Notes under the pieces: generated by a model
Database searches by the model: none
The model's input: the letters and a program-made list of their open reading frames with translations, nothing else
What the model was told of the DNA's origin: nothing
Part shown: positions 20,914 to 32,164 of the stretch, in pieces
How the letters are laid out: each line of letters opens with the position of its first letter
Position numbering within the stretch: the first letter of the stretch is position 1
Assembly (NCBI GenBank): GCA_013339765.2
Contig: CM023448.1
Location: 115,732,100-115,796,099, forward strand
From: Haemaphysalis longicornis
Lineage: Eukaryota; Arthropoda; Arachnida; Ixodida; Ixodidae
DNA: 64,000 nucleotides
Reading direction: 5' to 3'
Made by a program: the position numbers and the translations under genes

Positions 20914-21410
20914 GGCCTAAGTGCACCCTGCGTTGGCTTGGCGCTCTTTGTATTGAGCCAGTGGCCATTCTTGGTGCAAGACGTGGATGTAATCAGTTTA
21001 ATTTCGTCTTCGATGCTGCTGCAGTACCGCCCTCTACCTGCGGTTATTTTATTGCAGATGTTTTCCGGCCTACGCTGACCATGGCGGTAACAGTCTTACA
21101 TCATGTCAGCGTTATGCAAGGGTGCTGTACGTAATTTATCAGGGCGCTGAAAAGCAGACCTATCACGTCAGGAAACAGGCAAGCGCAAGGCTGCCAGCAC
21201 CTCAGCGAATGGAGGGCGTACGTAGGCACATCCCTCATAAAAATGCTTACCGAGATTTCATAAACTTGTTATAGAGATTGCTCAAAAGAAACCTATAAAC
21301 ATTTTGTTAAAAATTTGTAGAATATTTCTATAGAGTCCATTACACACTGGCCACCGCGTTATAATTAAAAGTCTACGGAGACAAGTCAATAGACCTTATC
21401 GGCTCTGAAT
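20910..21410. other. Unclassified spacer
   Basis: No recognisable coding or repeat boundary. Confidence 0.35.
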
Positions 21411-21419
21411 GTTGTTTAT

Positions 21420-21815
21420 TATGAGTTTCTTGTAGGGTGTTTATAAAGGAAATTTCAATAAGCTTTGTATACAATTCATGCTGAGTATAGTCGTAACAGC
21501 CTGCTGCGTGTGGGTCATATTTGAAGAAAGTTTCTGACGGGTTTTTATTAAACTTATCGCAAGTAGTTTTCTAAAATTGTTATTGAGTATAGTCGTAACA
21601 TCCTGTTGCGTGTGAATAAAGTTTGAATGGAATTTTTAATGACATTTTATTAAATTTACCTGAATTAGCTTTCTTAAAATTAAATAGAGTATGGTCGTAA
21701 CATGCTGTTGCGTATAAGTCAGGTTTGCATACAGTTTCTGACGGGTTTTTATTAAATTTACGTTAATTCGCGTTCTATAAAATTCTTATTGAGTATAGTC
21801 GCGATATCCTGAGCC
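21420..21815. repeat. AT-rich tandem array, about 103-bp period
   Basis: GAGTATAGTCGTAACA-like cores occur near 21483, 21584, 21687 and 21791, with spacings of 101-104 bp. Each is followed by CCTG(C/T)TGCGT and then a TTTTTATTAAA-type stretch. Units differ by several substitutions each. Confidence 0.65.
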
Positions 21816-21894
21816 TGTGAGTGACGTTTTCTGGAAAGTTTTAACAGCGGAGCTTTTTAGGGGCTCAAACTCTCCGGCAGTGATGTCTGTCACC

Positions 21895-22482
21895 CCAGGC
21901 GCCACCACTCCCAGGTGCTCCCAAGACGAAGTGCACGGGACATCCATCGCGCTTGTACTCGGTGATTTCAATGCGGCGCATACGACGGGGGGGTACAAAT
22001 TCTGCTCGAAAAGAGGGAGGCAACTAGCTAGCCTCATGGATCAGCACAATTTGACCTTGCTCAATGAACCAGGCACTCCAACACGAATGGGTACTAGCGC
22101 TGCCAGAGATACCACGCCTGACCTGTCGCTCTTGGCAGGTATCCTGGACGCTACATGGCAAAACACAGGAGTGAACTTGGGGTCCGACCACGACGTCCTG
22201 AAGATCACAGTAAGGGGCCCCGCCTTCAGGGCGAAGTTCGGAATAGCACGAATAACGAACTGGGACAACCTTAGGAAGGAACAGGTGGAGGGGGTAGACG
22301 AGATAACGACGGAGAGCAAGCCCTACGAGCACTGGGAAGAAGGAGCAAATCGCCTTGGTGGAAAAACACACCGAGAGAATTGCAACCACAAACCAAACCC
22401 CACGTGTCGACGCAAAACTGGCACATCTTTGGCAAGCTCGGCGCAGTCTCACCAAACGCTGGAAGCGGCAGCGACACAATAG
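21895..22482 (+). pseudogene. LINE APE-type endonuclease, C-terminal part
   Basis: The frame open from 21817 enters endonuclease sequence near SIALVLGDFNAAHTTGGY (the GDFN motif), then RGRQLASLMDQHNLTLLN, TPDLSLLAG and NLGSDHDVLKITV (the SDH catalytic motif). These are the second half of an exonuclease-endonuclease-phosphatase domain that nicks target DNA to prime reverse transcription. The N-terminal QETK motif is absent, so the gene is truncated. The frame is lost after about residue 170 and coding continues in another frame at 22355. Confidence 0.75.
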
Positions 22483-23784
22483 AAAGCTCCGCAAGAAAAT
22501 CCAAGAAGTCAACAAACAGGCTGCGGAATACGCTGCGGAGCTATCCAGGGAGAGCTGGCTCAGCCTGTGGGACGAACTTCAGGGAACTCTATCGGCTCGC
22601 AAGACGCAGCAGCTCCTCAGAACCTTATTGATCCAGTGACAAGCAAGGGTGAGATAAACAGAAATATGACGAGAACGTTGAACACTTATAATGGCGATGT
22701 TAAGAGGCTCTTTGGGGATCTTAGAGACAAATACCTCAAGACGGACAGGAGTGTAGAGCGGCCAGGATCTTATCGGGGAGCACCCAACGAGACGCTGGAC
22801 AAACCGTTCACCGACTTTGAGCTTAAGGTGTCAATTGCCGAGAGCCGTCAGAATAGTGCCCCGGGTCCAGATACCATCACGTATAGGCTGCTTAAAAACT
22901 TGAGCGACAGAGCCACGAAGGATCTCTTGCGGCACATGAACGAGGCCTGGGTGAGCGGCAACCTACCGAGGCGATGGAAGGAGGCGGAGATCAGATTCAT
23001 ACCGAAGCCCGGAAAGTCCCCGCACATTGACAATCTAAGGCCCATTGCCCTCACGTCTTGCGTGGGTAAAGTGATAGAGCGGATGGTGCTAAATAGGCTG
23101 ATCTAATAAACACCAATCAGATGCCGGATACCATGTTTGGATTCCGAAAGCGCGTCGGAACGCAGGACGTGTTGCTACAAATAAAAGAGGAGGTCATGAA
23201 GCAGGCCACGAGACATTCGCCCAGAGCCATTTTGGCGCTTGACCTCAAGGGCGCATTTGATAACGTCTCTCACGCCAGCGTCCTATCGAACCTACAGGGC
23301 ACCGGATGCGGAGAACGGGTATACAATTATGTACGGGACTTCTTGACTGACCGCCAGGCGAGAATCAAAGTGGGAGAAGAGGTATCCCCTCCCGTGAAAC
23401 TGGGAAGCCAGGGGACCCCGATCCGTCTTGTCACCCCTTTTGTTCAACATGGCGCTCCTGGGCCTGCCAAGGGCGCTCGGAGCGATCAAAGGATTGGGGC
23501 ATGCGCAATATGCCGATGATATCTCGCTCTGGACGACGAAAGCAGGCTCTTTAGGATGGATCCAAGACACGTTGCAGGCATCCGCAGATGTTGTGCACAA
23601 ATTCGCCAAAGGGTGTGGCCTTAGATGCTCCCCAGCTCAATCAGCACTGGTGATCATCCGGCCAAGGGCGCCTAAGAAACAAAAAGAGGACATAAAAGTC
23701 AGCCTAGAGGGCGAAGACATCCTTCCACGCCCAGGCCGACAACAGGGCATCTATACCCGTTGCAAAACTAAAGCGCACGTCTGA
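22355..23784 (+). pseudogene. LINE reverse transcriptase, frameshifted
   Basis: A basic linker (22355-22639) leads into the RT. The frame from 22567 has NSAPGPDTITYRLLKNL, KEAEIRFIPKPGKSP and LRPIALTSCVGKVIERM, ending in TAA after NRLI (23105). The next frame (23121-23519) has MFGFRKRVGTQDVLLQI and motif A LALDLKGAFDNVSHAS. Motif B is broken at GSQGTP, where a frameshift occurs. The frame 23428-23784 has SPLLFNMALLGLP and the catalytic motif C YADDISLWT. A short loss near 23735-23790 removes part of the thumb. The catalytic residues survive, so the damage is recent or moderate, but no single protein can be made. Confidence 0.8.
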
Positions 23785-23797
23785 ACAAATCCTTCAT

Positions 23798-25057
23798 ATG
23801 ATCCGACGGGTGGCGTCAAGAACACGAGGCCTCAAGGAGAGGGACACACTTAGGCTCGTCCAAGCCTTTGTGGTAACCAGAATAACATATGTAGCACCTT
23901 ACCTCCTCCTGAACAAAGCGGACACACAGGTGCTGGACGTCATCATCCGCAAAGCTGTTAAGCAAGCTATTGGAGTTCCTATGAGCGCGTCTACATGCAA
24001 ACTCTTGGAAATGGGCTTGCATAACTCGGTCGACGAGCTCATTGAGGCCTATCTCGCCAATCAGAAACAAAGGCTGAGCCAAACAAAAGCGGGCAGACGC
24101 ATCTTGCAGAAAATCGGCTGGAAGGCGACGCTATCTGAGGACAGAGACCAGCTACCAGATGAATGGCTGGAAGCCATCAAAGCCAAGCCCATCACCAAGA
24201 ACATGAACCCAGCGTACCATGGCGGCAGGCGGGAGGCAAGAGCTCGTGCTCTCAACAGGCTTCTGGCAAAAGAAGAAGGGGCTATTTTCACGGACGCCTC
24301 CATGAATGACGGTACGGACCGGTCAGCAGCAACGGTGACAACCACGAAAGAGCTGCTGACGTGTGCATCCGCTGTAGTTAAGAGCATTGAAGAGGCAGAG
24401 GAGCTGGCGATTGCTCTGGCCCTTACTCTACCGGACAAGACCAAGGTGGTAATGGATTCCGAGCAAGCCTACAGAAGCGTCCAGTGCGGCTGGGTGTCCC
24501 GGTTGGCCCTCCGAGTGCTCAAGGAGAAAAAACCTCCGAAGGAAATTGTAGAATTAGTGTGGGTACCGGCCCATTCTGCGGTGGAGGGTAACGCGTTTGC
24601 CCACCAGCAGGCCCGAGCACTGACTTACCGGGTCACGTCCGCAGTAGAGGCAAAAAACCAGCCATTGCTTACCTACAGGGAAATAACCACTTATTACAGG
24701 CACGACAGGAGGACGCTACCAGCACCACACGCAGCACTCACGAAGGAACAGCAAACTATATACCGGAAAATCCAGACAGAGTCCTTTCCGCACCCCCGTC
24801 TACTCAACCGCATGTTCCCAAATCAATTCGAAGAAGCTTGCCCAATCTGTAAAAAACTAGGCACTCTCCAGCACATGATAGGAGAGTGTAGGTTTATCCC
24901 GAAGCACCTGCCCCCCTTACCCGAGTCTCACCCCACGAACCCCACTCTACCCTTTAACGAGAGATGGAGGATCTTGCTGACCAGCCCCGCCCTGGAGGAT
25001 CAGCTACTACTGGTCACCAGGGGCCAGGCGGCGAGAGCAGCATATGGATTCCCGTGA
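23798..25057 (+). pseudogene. LINE thumb, RNase H and CCHC terminus (419-codon open frame)
   Basis: This is the longest intact frame of the LINE. Residues 1-90 are the RT thumb (RITYVAPYLLLNKADTQ). RNase H type I follows with GAIFTDAS (Asp166), the Glu of SIEEAEELAIAL (about 202), VVMDSEQAY (Asp220) and WVPAHSAVEGNAF (about 255-267). A Cys/His cluster ACPICKKLGTLQHMIGEC gives C348, C351, H359 and C364, a CCHC-type zinc site usual at the end of such LINEs. All four motifs are preserved. The first ATG is internal to the original ORF2 and has no promoter, so separate expression is unlikely. Confidence 0.8.
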
Positions 25058-25209
25058 ACAGGGAACCACCTCCGTCAAGTGTGGAGTTCGCAACGAACGA
25101 CTCCTTCTCTCGGTTCACGCGGCAGAGCACGCGGAGCAATAGCACCCCACATATAAGCACCGATAAACTACCAGACCTCCGTGGGTGGGCTATACACGCG
25201 CAATGCGGA

Positions 25210-25660
25210 GTCTACTGAAATTCAACATAATTAAGGAAATAAGATGCTTGCTGCGTGTTCGTAATAAAGAGTTTATTGCCAGTATAACGACAACCGTCCA
25301 GAAATTAGGAGTTTGATTGGCCGTATCGAAAGGCAATACAGAGTCTGTTAAAACTCAATATATTGAAGGCAATAAAATGCTTTTTGCATTTTTGCAATAA
25401 AATGTTCATTGATTTTATATTGGCCGCAGTTTTTAAGATGGCAGTTTTGGATCATTCTATAGAAGCGCAATGTGAAGTGTATTAAAACTCAGTGTCTTGA
25501 AGGCGATAACGTGTTGGTTGAGTTTGTGGAATAAAAAAGTTTGTTGACTTTTTAACGAGCACGGTCAATAAGCGATGACTTTCAATTGACTTTTTATTGA
25601 CTTTATAGAAACACAATAGGGGGTCTATTAAAACTCAACGTCAATTTTCATGAGAAATGG
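25210..25660. repeat. AT-rich tandem array, about 133-bp period
   Basis: A unit start like TTAAAACTCAAT followed by TTGAAGGCAATAA recurs at about 25215, 25347, 25480 and 25628 (spacings 132, 133 and 148). Each unit contains AATAAA-like A/T stretches and TTTATTG. Units are strongly diverged. Confidence 0.55.
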
Positions 25661-25960
25661 CATACCGCAGACATTTTTTGTATAATACGGAAGTGGCTCC
25701 CTTGTGAAGTTACTCAGTCCCACTTTTTGCATGGCATTCGTCCAAGTCTTTTGCTCCAGCAGACGGTGAAGTCTATTAATTGATACGCTAGCTGTGAGGA
25801 TTTGTACCGCCGTTGTTACTAAAAAAATAGGTAGACAAAATGTGGGCCTTTTGAGCGTGTATAAATCTCAGCAAGGACGTGTAGCTTTCTTATGCATGGC
25901 CTCTGTTAAGACACCCACGTTGAGGTGGATAAGTGAGCCAGAAAGTAGATTACTGTGACC
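25661..25960. other. Unclassified spacer
   Basis: Nothing recognised. Confidence 0.35.
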
Positions 25961-25989
25961 GTAAGTGATTCAGCTAATGAAGAACCAGC

Positions 25990-26825
25990 TTTCTTGATTG
26001 TAAAAGCGCTACTTGAAAACGACGACGAAGGAAGAAACAGAACACGAAGCGCTACTATCAACTGAATTTTATTGTGAAAAACGAACATACATATATACTA
26101 GGAAAAACGAACAAGAATCTGCGTCACCACCAACGCATTGATAGCAACAATACATTTCAAACATTCATCCATGCATGACTGAGTAAAACATCGACAGCAG
26201 ACAGCAGCAAATAATCACAAGGCACGTGGAATAGATAACAAGATTAAGCACAATCAAACCCCTTCCAAAAATTCAAACTCGACATCATGTAACTGCAAAG
26301 ATGGCTGGCTGACACTAGTGCCTCCCTTCCTAATTTGAACATGCTTCTATGATCTCCCTTGTGGATCGCTTTGCATGTTTATCCATGACGGTTGTGTCCT
26401 CTTGTTTTGGTTTATACTTTTTCGTGCACTGTTTGCAGTGCATTGCCAGATGTGAGTACGGGCCCGTCTCGCCAATGTATACTCCTTTCCGCATGTGAAC
26501 GGGATCCTGTAGATAACATCTTTTTCGCAATCTACAAACTTTGTGCCATGTGTAATGTTACAGCCATTTTTGTTTGCGCCTTTATTTTCTATCGCCCTTT
26601 GCACTGCTGGGCAAATTGTTGCGAATTTGTTTTTCGCCGACATTACCACACGCACCCCATATCTTGAGGCTACTTTCTTCGGTAGATGTGAAACGTTATG
26701 CAAGTACGGTATAGCCGCTACCTTGTCGCCACCCTTCCCTCCGTTGTCCGCATCTTGTGTCCTGCGTTCTGCCTTTCTTATTTCCCGCCGTCGTCGTTTT
26801 CAAGTAGCGCTTTTACAATCATGAA
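25990..26825 (-). mobile_element. Penelope-like element remnant with inverted terminal segments
   Basis: A GIY-YIG endonuclease fragment on the minus strand is enclosed by an inverted repeat: GATTGTAAAAGCGCTACTTG then AAAACGACGACG at about 25997-26028, and its complement CGTCGTCGTTTTCAAGTAGC then GCTTTTACAATCATG at about 26788-26822. Penelope-like elements are known for complex terminal repeats, including inverted ones. Reverse transcriptase is absent, so this is a short 3'-part copy of about 0.8 kb. Confidence 0.7.
26330..26703 (-). pseudogene. Penelope-like GIY-YIG endonuclease, frameshifted
   Basis: On the minus strand (start 26703) the frame reads HNVSHLPKKVASRYGVRVV, a stretch typical of the RT-GIY linker of Penelope-like elements. 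It continues with FVDCEKDVIYRIPFTCGKEY, matching the CxxxVIYxIPxxCGxxYxGxT consensus. A one-base frameshift moves the coding to the frame with GVYIGETGPYSHLAMHCKQC (the YIG half), then a Cys/His-rich end (CTKKYKPKQEDTTVMDKHAK). The GIY-YIG core is partly deleted after GETG. The enzyme would nick DNA at the integration site in intact elements; this copy cannot. Confidence 0.75.
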
Positions 26826-26883
26826 TCTGTACCAACAAGCCCAACTGGCAGTTCTTCTAACCAGCTTTCTGCTGATTATTTAG

Positions 26884-27529
26884 TGTGAGGAGGAAGAGGA
26901 ACTTACTTTTATAATAAGGGAAGGTTCTAAGCCTCTTTGGAGAGACGGGTGGTAGGGTGGAAGTTGGGTTTTGCGGGGGGGGGGGGTGTTGAAGTCAACA
27001 ATTTGAATTTGTGCCTCAAATGATGTAGGCATATGCATTCATGCTTCAGTGTAAACCCCACGAGTTATGCTTTTCACCTTTCAGGTGCTTCCAAGAATCA
27101 CAGCTGACTTTACGGCGTGTGTGAGACACTGCCATGTTACTTCTCTCTCAGTCTTGAAAACTGCACTGGGAAATTTCGTCGAAGGTTATTTAAAAAGTAA
27201 TGTGTTTTAAGATAGTCAAGCAATTTTCGCATCAACACACGCGCGCAATCGTACGCACGAATTGGACCACAAGCACGCGAGTATGAAAACGCATACACGG
27301 AAACACAGGGGTACACATGCACACATATGTATCCACGCGGAAGGCCCTAATGCCCTCCCACAACAAGTAATGTATTTCCGCACCGAAACAACCCCCGAAA
27401 CAATAACGGCCCTGTATTGATCGGCTTGTAAATTATCATTTTCGTCTTTCGCGTTTCGTGAAAAGGACCGAAACGGCGCGCACACTGCCAGTTTTTGCAT
27501 GGTTTGCCTTTATCGTTGAATGTGACCAC
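26884..27529. other. Unclassified spacer with poly(G)
   Basis: A run of about 11 G lies near 26978-26988. No gene recognised. Confidence 0.35.
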
Positions 27530-27600
27530 AGCGGCCGGGAATCGAACCAGCGACCTCGCGGTCAGTCACGAAGTGCTTTTTCTGCCGTCACAAATTATAC
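27530..27600 (-). mobile_element. tRNA-like SINE head fragment
   Basis: The minus strand carries the B box GGTTCGATTCCC (complement of 27537-27548) preceded by CTGACCGCGAGGTCGCT. This matches the tRNA-like head of the CAAT-tailed tick SINE as I recall it. The body and tail are missing. Confidence 0.45.
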
Positions 27601-27682
27601 ATATTTTCATTTCATTACATATTTTCACCACGCAAGAATGCTCGCAATATCGGTGTACTTACGTCCAGACAAGTGTGTGCAG

Positions 27683-28184
27683 ACGAGCGTGGCAACGGGA
27701 TCTTTGTGTGCAAGATCCACCTGACGCCATACTCATGTGTGTGGACTTCAATGCCCAGCATCGTGATTGGGGATATGCTCGGGACTCAGTCCGTGGGAAG
27801 CGCCTTAGTGACGAAACGGAGGCTGCTGGCCTTGTACTGGCGAATGACACCGCTTACCCACCTCCACATTGGCTCCCCGCGGGCCAGCAGGACACATCCC
27901 CTGACTTAACGTGGAGCACACTTGGTCTTGTACGTGAGTGGCGATGCGGGCTCGATACCATGGGTAGCGACCATTACCAAATTTGGTTGGGACTTAATAT
28001 TGCAACCACGACAAAACGTACGCGAGAAACTAAAGCTGTTAATTGGGACGAATTTCGCGCTAGCTTTATTCGTTACGAAATGGACACTCCATTACACGCC
28101 AAAATTTTGCGTGCAGCGGAGGATTCAAATCCGCATATTGCAGTCAACGAGAACCTGCCCACACCCGATCAACATATCTGTTGA
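27683..28184 (+). pseudogene. LINE endonuclease, C-terminal part
   Basis: In the frame open from 27495 the recognisable part reads DAILMCVDFNAQHRDWGYAR (the GDFN motif with Gly changed to Val), LVLANDTAYPPPHW, TSPDLTWSTLGL and TMGSDHYQIWLGL (the SDH motif). This is the second half of an APE-like endonuclease. Sequence before DAIL (including tRNA-like SINE sequence) is unrelated, so the 5' truncation lies near 27680. Confidence 0.7.
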
Positions 28185-28539
28185 ACCTGTGGAAAAGGAG
28201 GCAGAAGGTGCACCATGCTTACCTTGCCGTTGGAAGGCGGTATCTGGACGTTCTCAAGACGGCGCAAGCTCGGCGTTACGCAAAGTAACTTGCTCGCGAA
28301 CGATGGGTTGACCACTGCGCCTCCTTTGGAGAAAGAACAGGCATTCGAAAACTCTGGCAAACGTTTCGAGCCATCAACGGGTAGCTCGAACATGGAAACA
28401 CCGTATAAGCAATACTTCTTAAGGATAGCCTCACCAGTGCATAATTTGAGGATTTAGCTGCATCTACTTTTTCCCGCAGCCTCGTACAACCTCGGTACCT
28501 CACCTATACCAAAAATGTACCCCATCCTGCGATGACGGG

Positions 28540-29330
28540 GCAGACTCCCCATTCACGCGACAAGAATTGTGGCACGCTTTGTACTCTGTGAATGAGCGCA
28601 GTGCCCCTGGAAAGGATCACATCACCCGGCAAATGCTCCTCAAGTTTGATCCCACTGGCAAGCAGTAATTACTTGAAAACTTGAATCAGGCTTCGATGTC
28701 AGGTACCCTTCCTCCGGAATGGAAGCACTCCGTCATAATACCTATTTCAAAGCCTGGCAAGTCCCGAACACAGCTGAGCAACATGCGACCAATTTCACTG
28801 ACTTCGATCCTTTGTAAGCTTCTGGAGAGAATGGTTCTCAGACGTCTCAATTTCCACCTTGAAGAACGATGCGCTCATTTCCATCCAGCGCAAACGGAAT
28901 CGCGGCCAAACCTTTGGCCACACGACCACCTCTACCTCCTCCGACGTCTGGCAAACAAGCGCCACGGCCGGCGAAGCGATGTCGTTCTGCTCACCGTAGA
29001 CCTTCGCAAAGCGTTTGACACCGTCTGTCACGAGGCCATTATTCAAGCATTGGAAGAAGGTCGTCAAGGCACACAAATCGGAAACACGGTTAAAGCGTTC
29101 TTGCAGGACCGCACATTTGAAATATGTAGCGGGCGTAGCCAACCACGTCACTACATAAATAGGGTAGGAGTGCCCAAAGGGGCAATCCTCTCACCAGCCC
29201 TCTTCAACCTAGTGATGACCGGGCTTGCAAACTGCCTTCCCGGTCACGTAGCGGGGACTCGCTTTACTATGTAGGCCGATGAAGTAACCATCTGGACTGA
29301 CCAAGGGCAGCATGCCACAACAGAAGCAGT
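28540..29330 (+). pseudogene. LINE reverse transcriptase with destroyed YADD motif
   Basis: NERSAPGKDHITRQMLLKF lies near 28595, then a TAA. The 197-codon frame from 28681 has WKHSVIIPISKPGKSRTQL, MRPISLTSILCKLLERM, motif A LTVDLRKAFDTVCHEA and motif B VGVPKGAILSPALFNLV. Where motif C should be YADD the sequence reads M, stop, ADE, so both the Tyr and second Asp are lost. Further thumb sequence (29387-29584) includes SAEKTQYILLGG and RILGVPFYENEG in a third frame. Confidence 0.75.
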
Positions 29331-30044
29331 AGCTGCCGTTCAAACTGCCCTGGACGCTTTATTCGCTTACCTTCCACCAAACTGGCATGCACCCATCTGC
29401 TGAGAAAACCCAGTACATTCTCCTGGGAGGATCACAGGAAGAAAAAACTAAAGTCAGTCTTAAGCTCGGGGACCAACCAATACTCAGATCACCTACCCGC
29501 CAAGTTCGCATCTTGGGCGTACCATTTTACGAGAACGAAGGTGTACCGACGCATGGCTTAAAGAGCTCGCGCCTACATGGATGAAGATCCTTAACTGCAT
29601 TAAGAGGATTTCCCATCGCAGTGGGGGCGCAGTCACCAAGGTCGCCCGTACGTTAGTAGTAGTAATGCTAACGTAATGCGCCTGTTACGGAGCCTCGTGT
29701 TTTGAGCTCACTCACGCACAAACCAAAACGCTAGAGGTTGTTACACAGATCATCCATGCATGTTATTACAAGCCTTCCCCGGCACACATAAATAGAAGAG
29801 CTCAATCGGTTTCTCTGGCCTTCCATGCAATGGCTGCGACTGTCGAAGATCGAAGGCGTCGCACGTGGACTGTCTCTGGTCAACGTCTGTTATTGCTAAA
29901 CTCCCTCGTGCACCACACTGACCTGCGAATGATTTCTCCAAAGATTCCTCCATGGAAGGACGAAAACATGCGCCTGCAGAATCCTACTACCCCCAAGATT
30001 ACCAAAGCATCCTGCGCTTTTCAACGATCCGCTCGCGCTCAGAT

Positions 30045-30465
30045 GCCGATCATGGGGCCATTTTCACAGACGCCTCCTGAAATTCTTCCACCCACCGCGC
30101 AGGCATTGCTTTTTATCACACCGAACGTGACGTGCACCGTGGCCTAGTGCTCCAGTACGCTGACCAGGACTACCCCACGTCTTGTGAACTGGGGTTGCGC
30201 GCTATTCAGATGGTACTGGACTTGGTATCGCAGCGAGTGTCTCAAGCGCATATCCCCAGGGGAGGGCCTCACCATTTATACAAATTCCATTCAAGCCCCA
30301 AGAAAATTAGGGCAGATTCCACGGCAAGGCTGTCTAACTCATCAAATTAAGAGCAGTTGCCGCGCACTTCGCGTGCAACACAATGTGGACATACATGTGA
30401 CCTGGGTTCCTGGCCACGCTGGGTACTCGAAAATGCCCGCTCGTTTGGCGAGCGCGCTTCTCATC
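30045..30465 (+). pseudogene. LINE RNase H, degenerate
   Basis: GAIFTDAS at about 30055 is the first RNase H motif, followed by a stop and THRAGIAFYHTERDVHRG. In later frames TSCELGLRAIQMVL (Glu region) and HVTWVPGHAGYSKMPARLA (His loop) are seen. The catalytic Asp of the third motif is not evident. It is inactive. Confidence 0.65.
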
Positions 30466-30539
30466 GCTCGCCGCCGCTGGAACACGGGTTCACTACCGTC
30501 CGTTATAGACCCCATGAACAGCGAGACTTGCGAACCAAT

Positions 30540-31705
30540 TCACGCGCTGCATTTTTGTACACAGGGTCGAGCTTTCGAAGTGGCGAGCTCATCCCTCGCG
30601 TCGGCTTTGGGGGTCCGCCCTAAATGCAGAGTGTCCCGGTCTTGAGCGGTGTTCGCGCGTGCCAGCCGTCAGGCCAACGTTTGGATAACGACCACATCAA
30701 ACGCATGCCCCATGCGCTTGGCCACACGCGAGGCGACATTGTGACCGGATTTGACGCCCTAATTTCCGGGCCTCTGAGCCAGCCCCTTCACTTGGTTCAT
30801 TTATATATCCTTTATGTGGACAGCACAGACTTCCATTTTGCGTCTTAAAATCTCTTGTTTGTCGAAAAAAATAAGCTCAAGGCGTAAGACTTACGAACTG
30901 TACGCAACCTTCAATGAACTGTTCGCGCAGCGTGGCTGTGTTTGCAAGACTTGCAAAAGCAACGTCGACGGCAAGTGCTTCTGGCCGCCAGATACCTTTC
31001 ACACTGCTCACCCCCCATGCACGCCGTCATTCCAAGACGTCGAACGGCCACATTCCACGCGCTGCGGAGCTCCTTGTTTTTGTACACAGGGTTCCTTTTT
31101 AGATTGCTGGACGCGCCGACTTATATCGAACAGATGACACTTTATCGCCGAAAATGTCACGGGCGAGCTTAACATCACTACTCGTCGTGGACGAACGGAA
31201 TTCCACGGCAACACTGAGCTGGAACTGACAGACCGCCAAGTGGCGATGTGGACATGACCCGATGTCATCTGCCGAACATGTGACTTGGGGGTCCGCCCTA
31301 CAATGCAGCACCTTGTGTGGGAGTGTCCCGGTCTTGAGGGTGTTCGCGCGTGCCATCGCCCCTCCTCTCTTTCGTCAAGTGCCAACGTAAGAGTTCTGGA
31401 TAACGCCACCACATCACACGCACGTCGCCCCATTCTTGCGCTCCCTCTGGGATTTCACACGCGAGGCTGACATTGTGAGCCGGACTTAATTTGACGCCCT
31501 AATTTCCCTCACTACAATCCTTATAGGCCTCTGAGCCAGCCCCTTTCCTAATGAAGTTACATTTATATATCTATTTCTTTATGTGGACAAAGGGCACAGA
31601 CTACTCATGATAATTTTGCGCTAATAAAATCTCTTACGTGATTGAAAAAAATGAAGCTCAAACTAACGCGTAAGACTTGAAGGATGCGAAGCTGTACGCA
31701 ACCTT
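30540..31705 (+). repeat. Direct duplication of LINE 3' end
   Basis: Copy 1 covers 30540-30925 and copy 2 covers 31050-31705, in the same order and orientation. Shared blocks include TTTTTGTACACAGGGT (30552, 31078), GGGGGTCCGCCCTA (about 30608, 31286), GAGTGTCCCGGTCTTGAG, and the 3' sequence ATGTGGACA, CACAGACT, ATCTCTT, AAGCTCAA, GTACGCAACCTTCA. Copy 2 is longer and keeps the zinc motif CRTCDLGVRPTMQHLVWECP; copy 1 has internal deletions. Confidence 0.65.
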
Positions 31706-32097
31706 CACGACCATCACGACGGTTTAAGTCCGCGATTGCAGCCGATTAGCTTCTTCACTGCCGCAACAACCTTTGCTCCATCACTGTTGCTATAAGTGTG
31801 AGCTTCCTTTTTTTTTTTTTTTTGAAGTGATGATCATTGGACATCCCTTTGGAGGGGCGTACACTATGACGTGTCTTTCTCGTTCCAAGCAAGTGTTGCC
31901 CCGCGAACGCTGGATTTTCTTTTGGAAATCTTGGCCAACCTCCCAAGATGGTACGCTTGGCTTGACAAACGTGCGGCTAGGACTCTGGGCGGTCGTCGTG
32001 AGGCACGCACGCACGAGCGCTCGGTATTGGCTTGGTTCTTTTAAAGGCCTGGCGGTCGCCGCTAGGCGCGCGCTCGCGTGTGCGCGCTCGGCATTTT

Positions 32098-32150
32098 TAG
32101 GTGCGGAGTACCTTAGGACCGCAGAATGTCCGTCCGCGTCCGTGCGCATA
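32098..32150. repeat. Dispersed repeat copy A (GTGCGGAGTACCTTAGGAC)
   Basis: About 50 bp beginning GGTGCGGAGTACCTTAGGAC and ending CCGTGCGCA; a second copy lies at 39543-39598 in the same orientation. On the minus strand both encode a conserved GHxxVLRYSAP string, hinting at a common coding or repeat origin. Confidence 0.55.
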
Positions 32151-32164
32151 ACATTTACAATTAA

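Larger units (their letters stand above)
21860..25075 (+). mobile_element. I-like LINE, 5'-truncated, nearly complete ORF2
   Basis: Endonuclease, reverse transcriptase, RNase H and terminal zinc motif follow in order on the plus strand over 3.2 kb, broken by a few frameshifts and one in-frame stop. The first part of the endonuclease and any ORF1 are missing. The RNase H plus CCHC ending places it among I/R1/Jockey-related elements rather than CR1 or RTE. It is flanked by tandem arrays on both sides; no target duplication was found. Confidence 0.8.
27683..31710 (+). mobile_element. I/R1-like LINE with duplicated 3' end
   Basis: Endonuclease (27.7-28.2), reverse transcriptase (28.5-29.3), RNase H (30.05-30.46) and C-terminal zinc region (31.25-31.47) lie in order on the plus strand, all with stops or frameshifts. 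It differs in sequence from the 21.86-25.08 kb LINE. The 3' end, including the untranslated part, is present twice (30540-30925 and 31050-31705). Confidence 0.75.

Noticed and set aside
19632..20968. Ile-Tyr-rich frames around 19.7 and 20.85 kb
   Set aside because: They are translations of (TA)n tracts.
22024..22515. 163-codon minus frame
   Set aside because: Antisense to the LINE endonuclease and linker.
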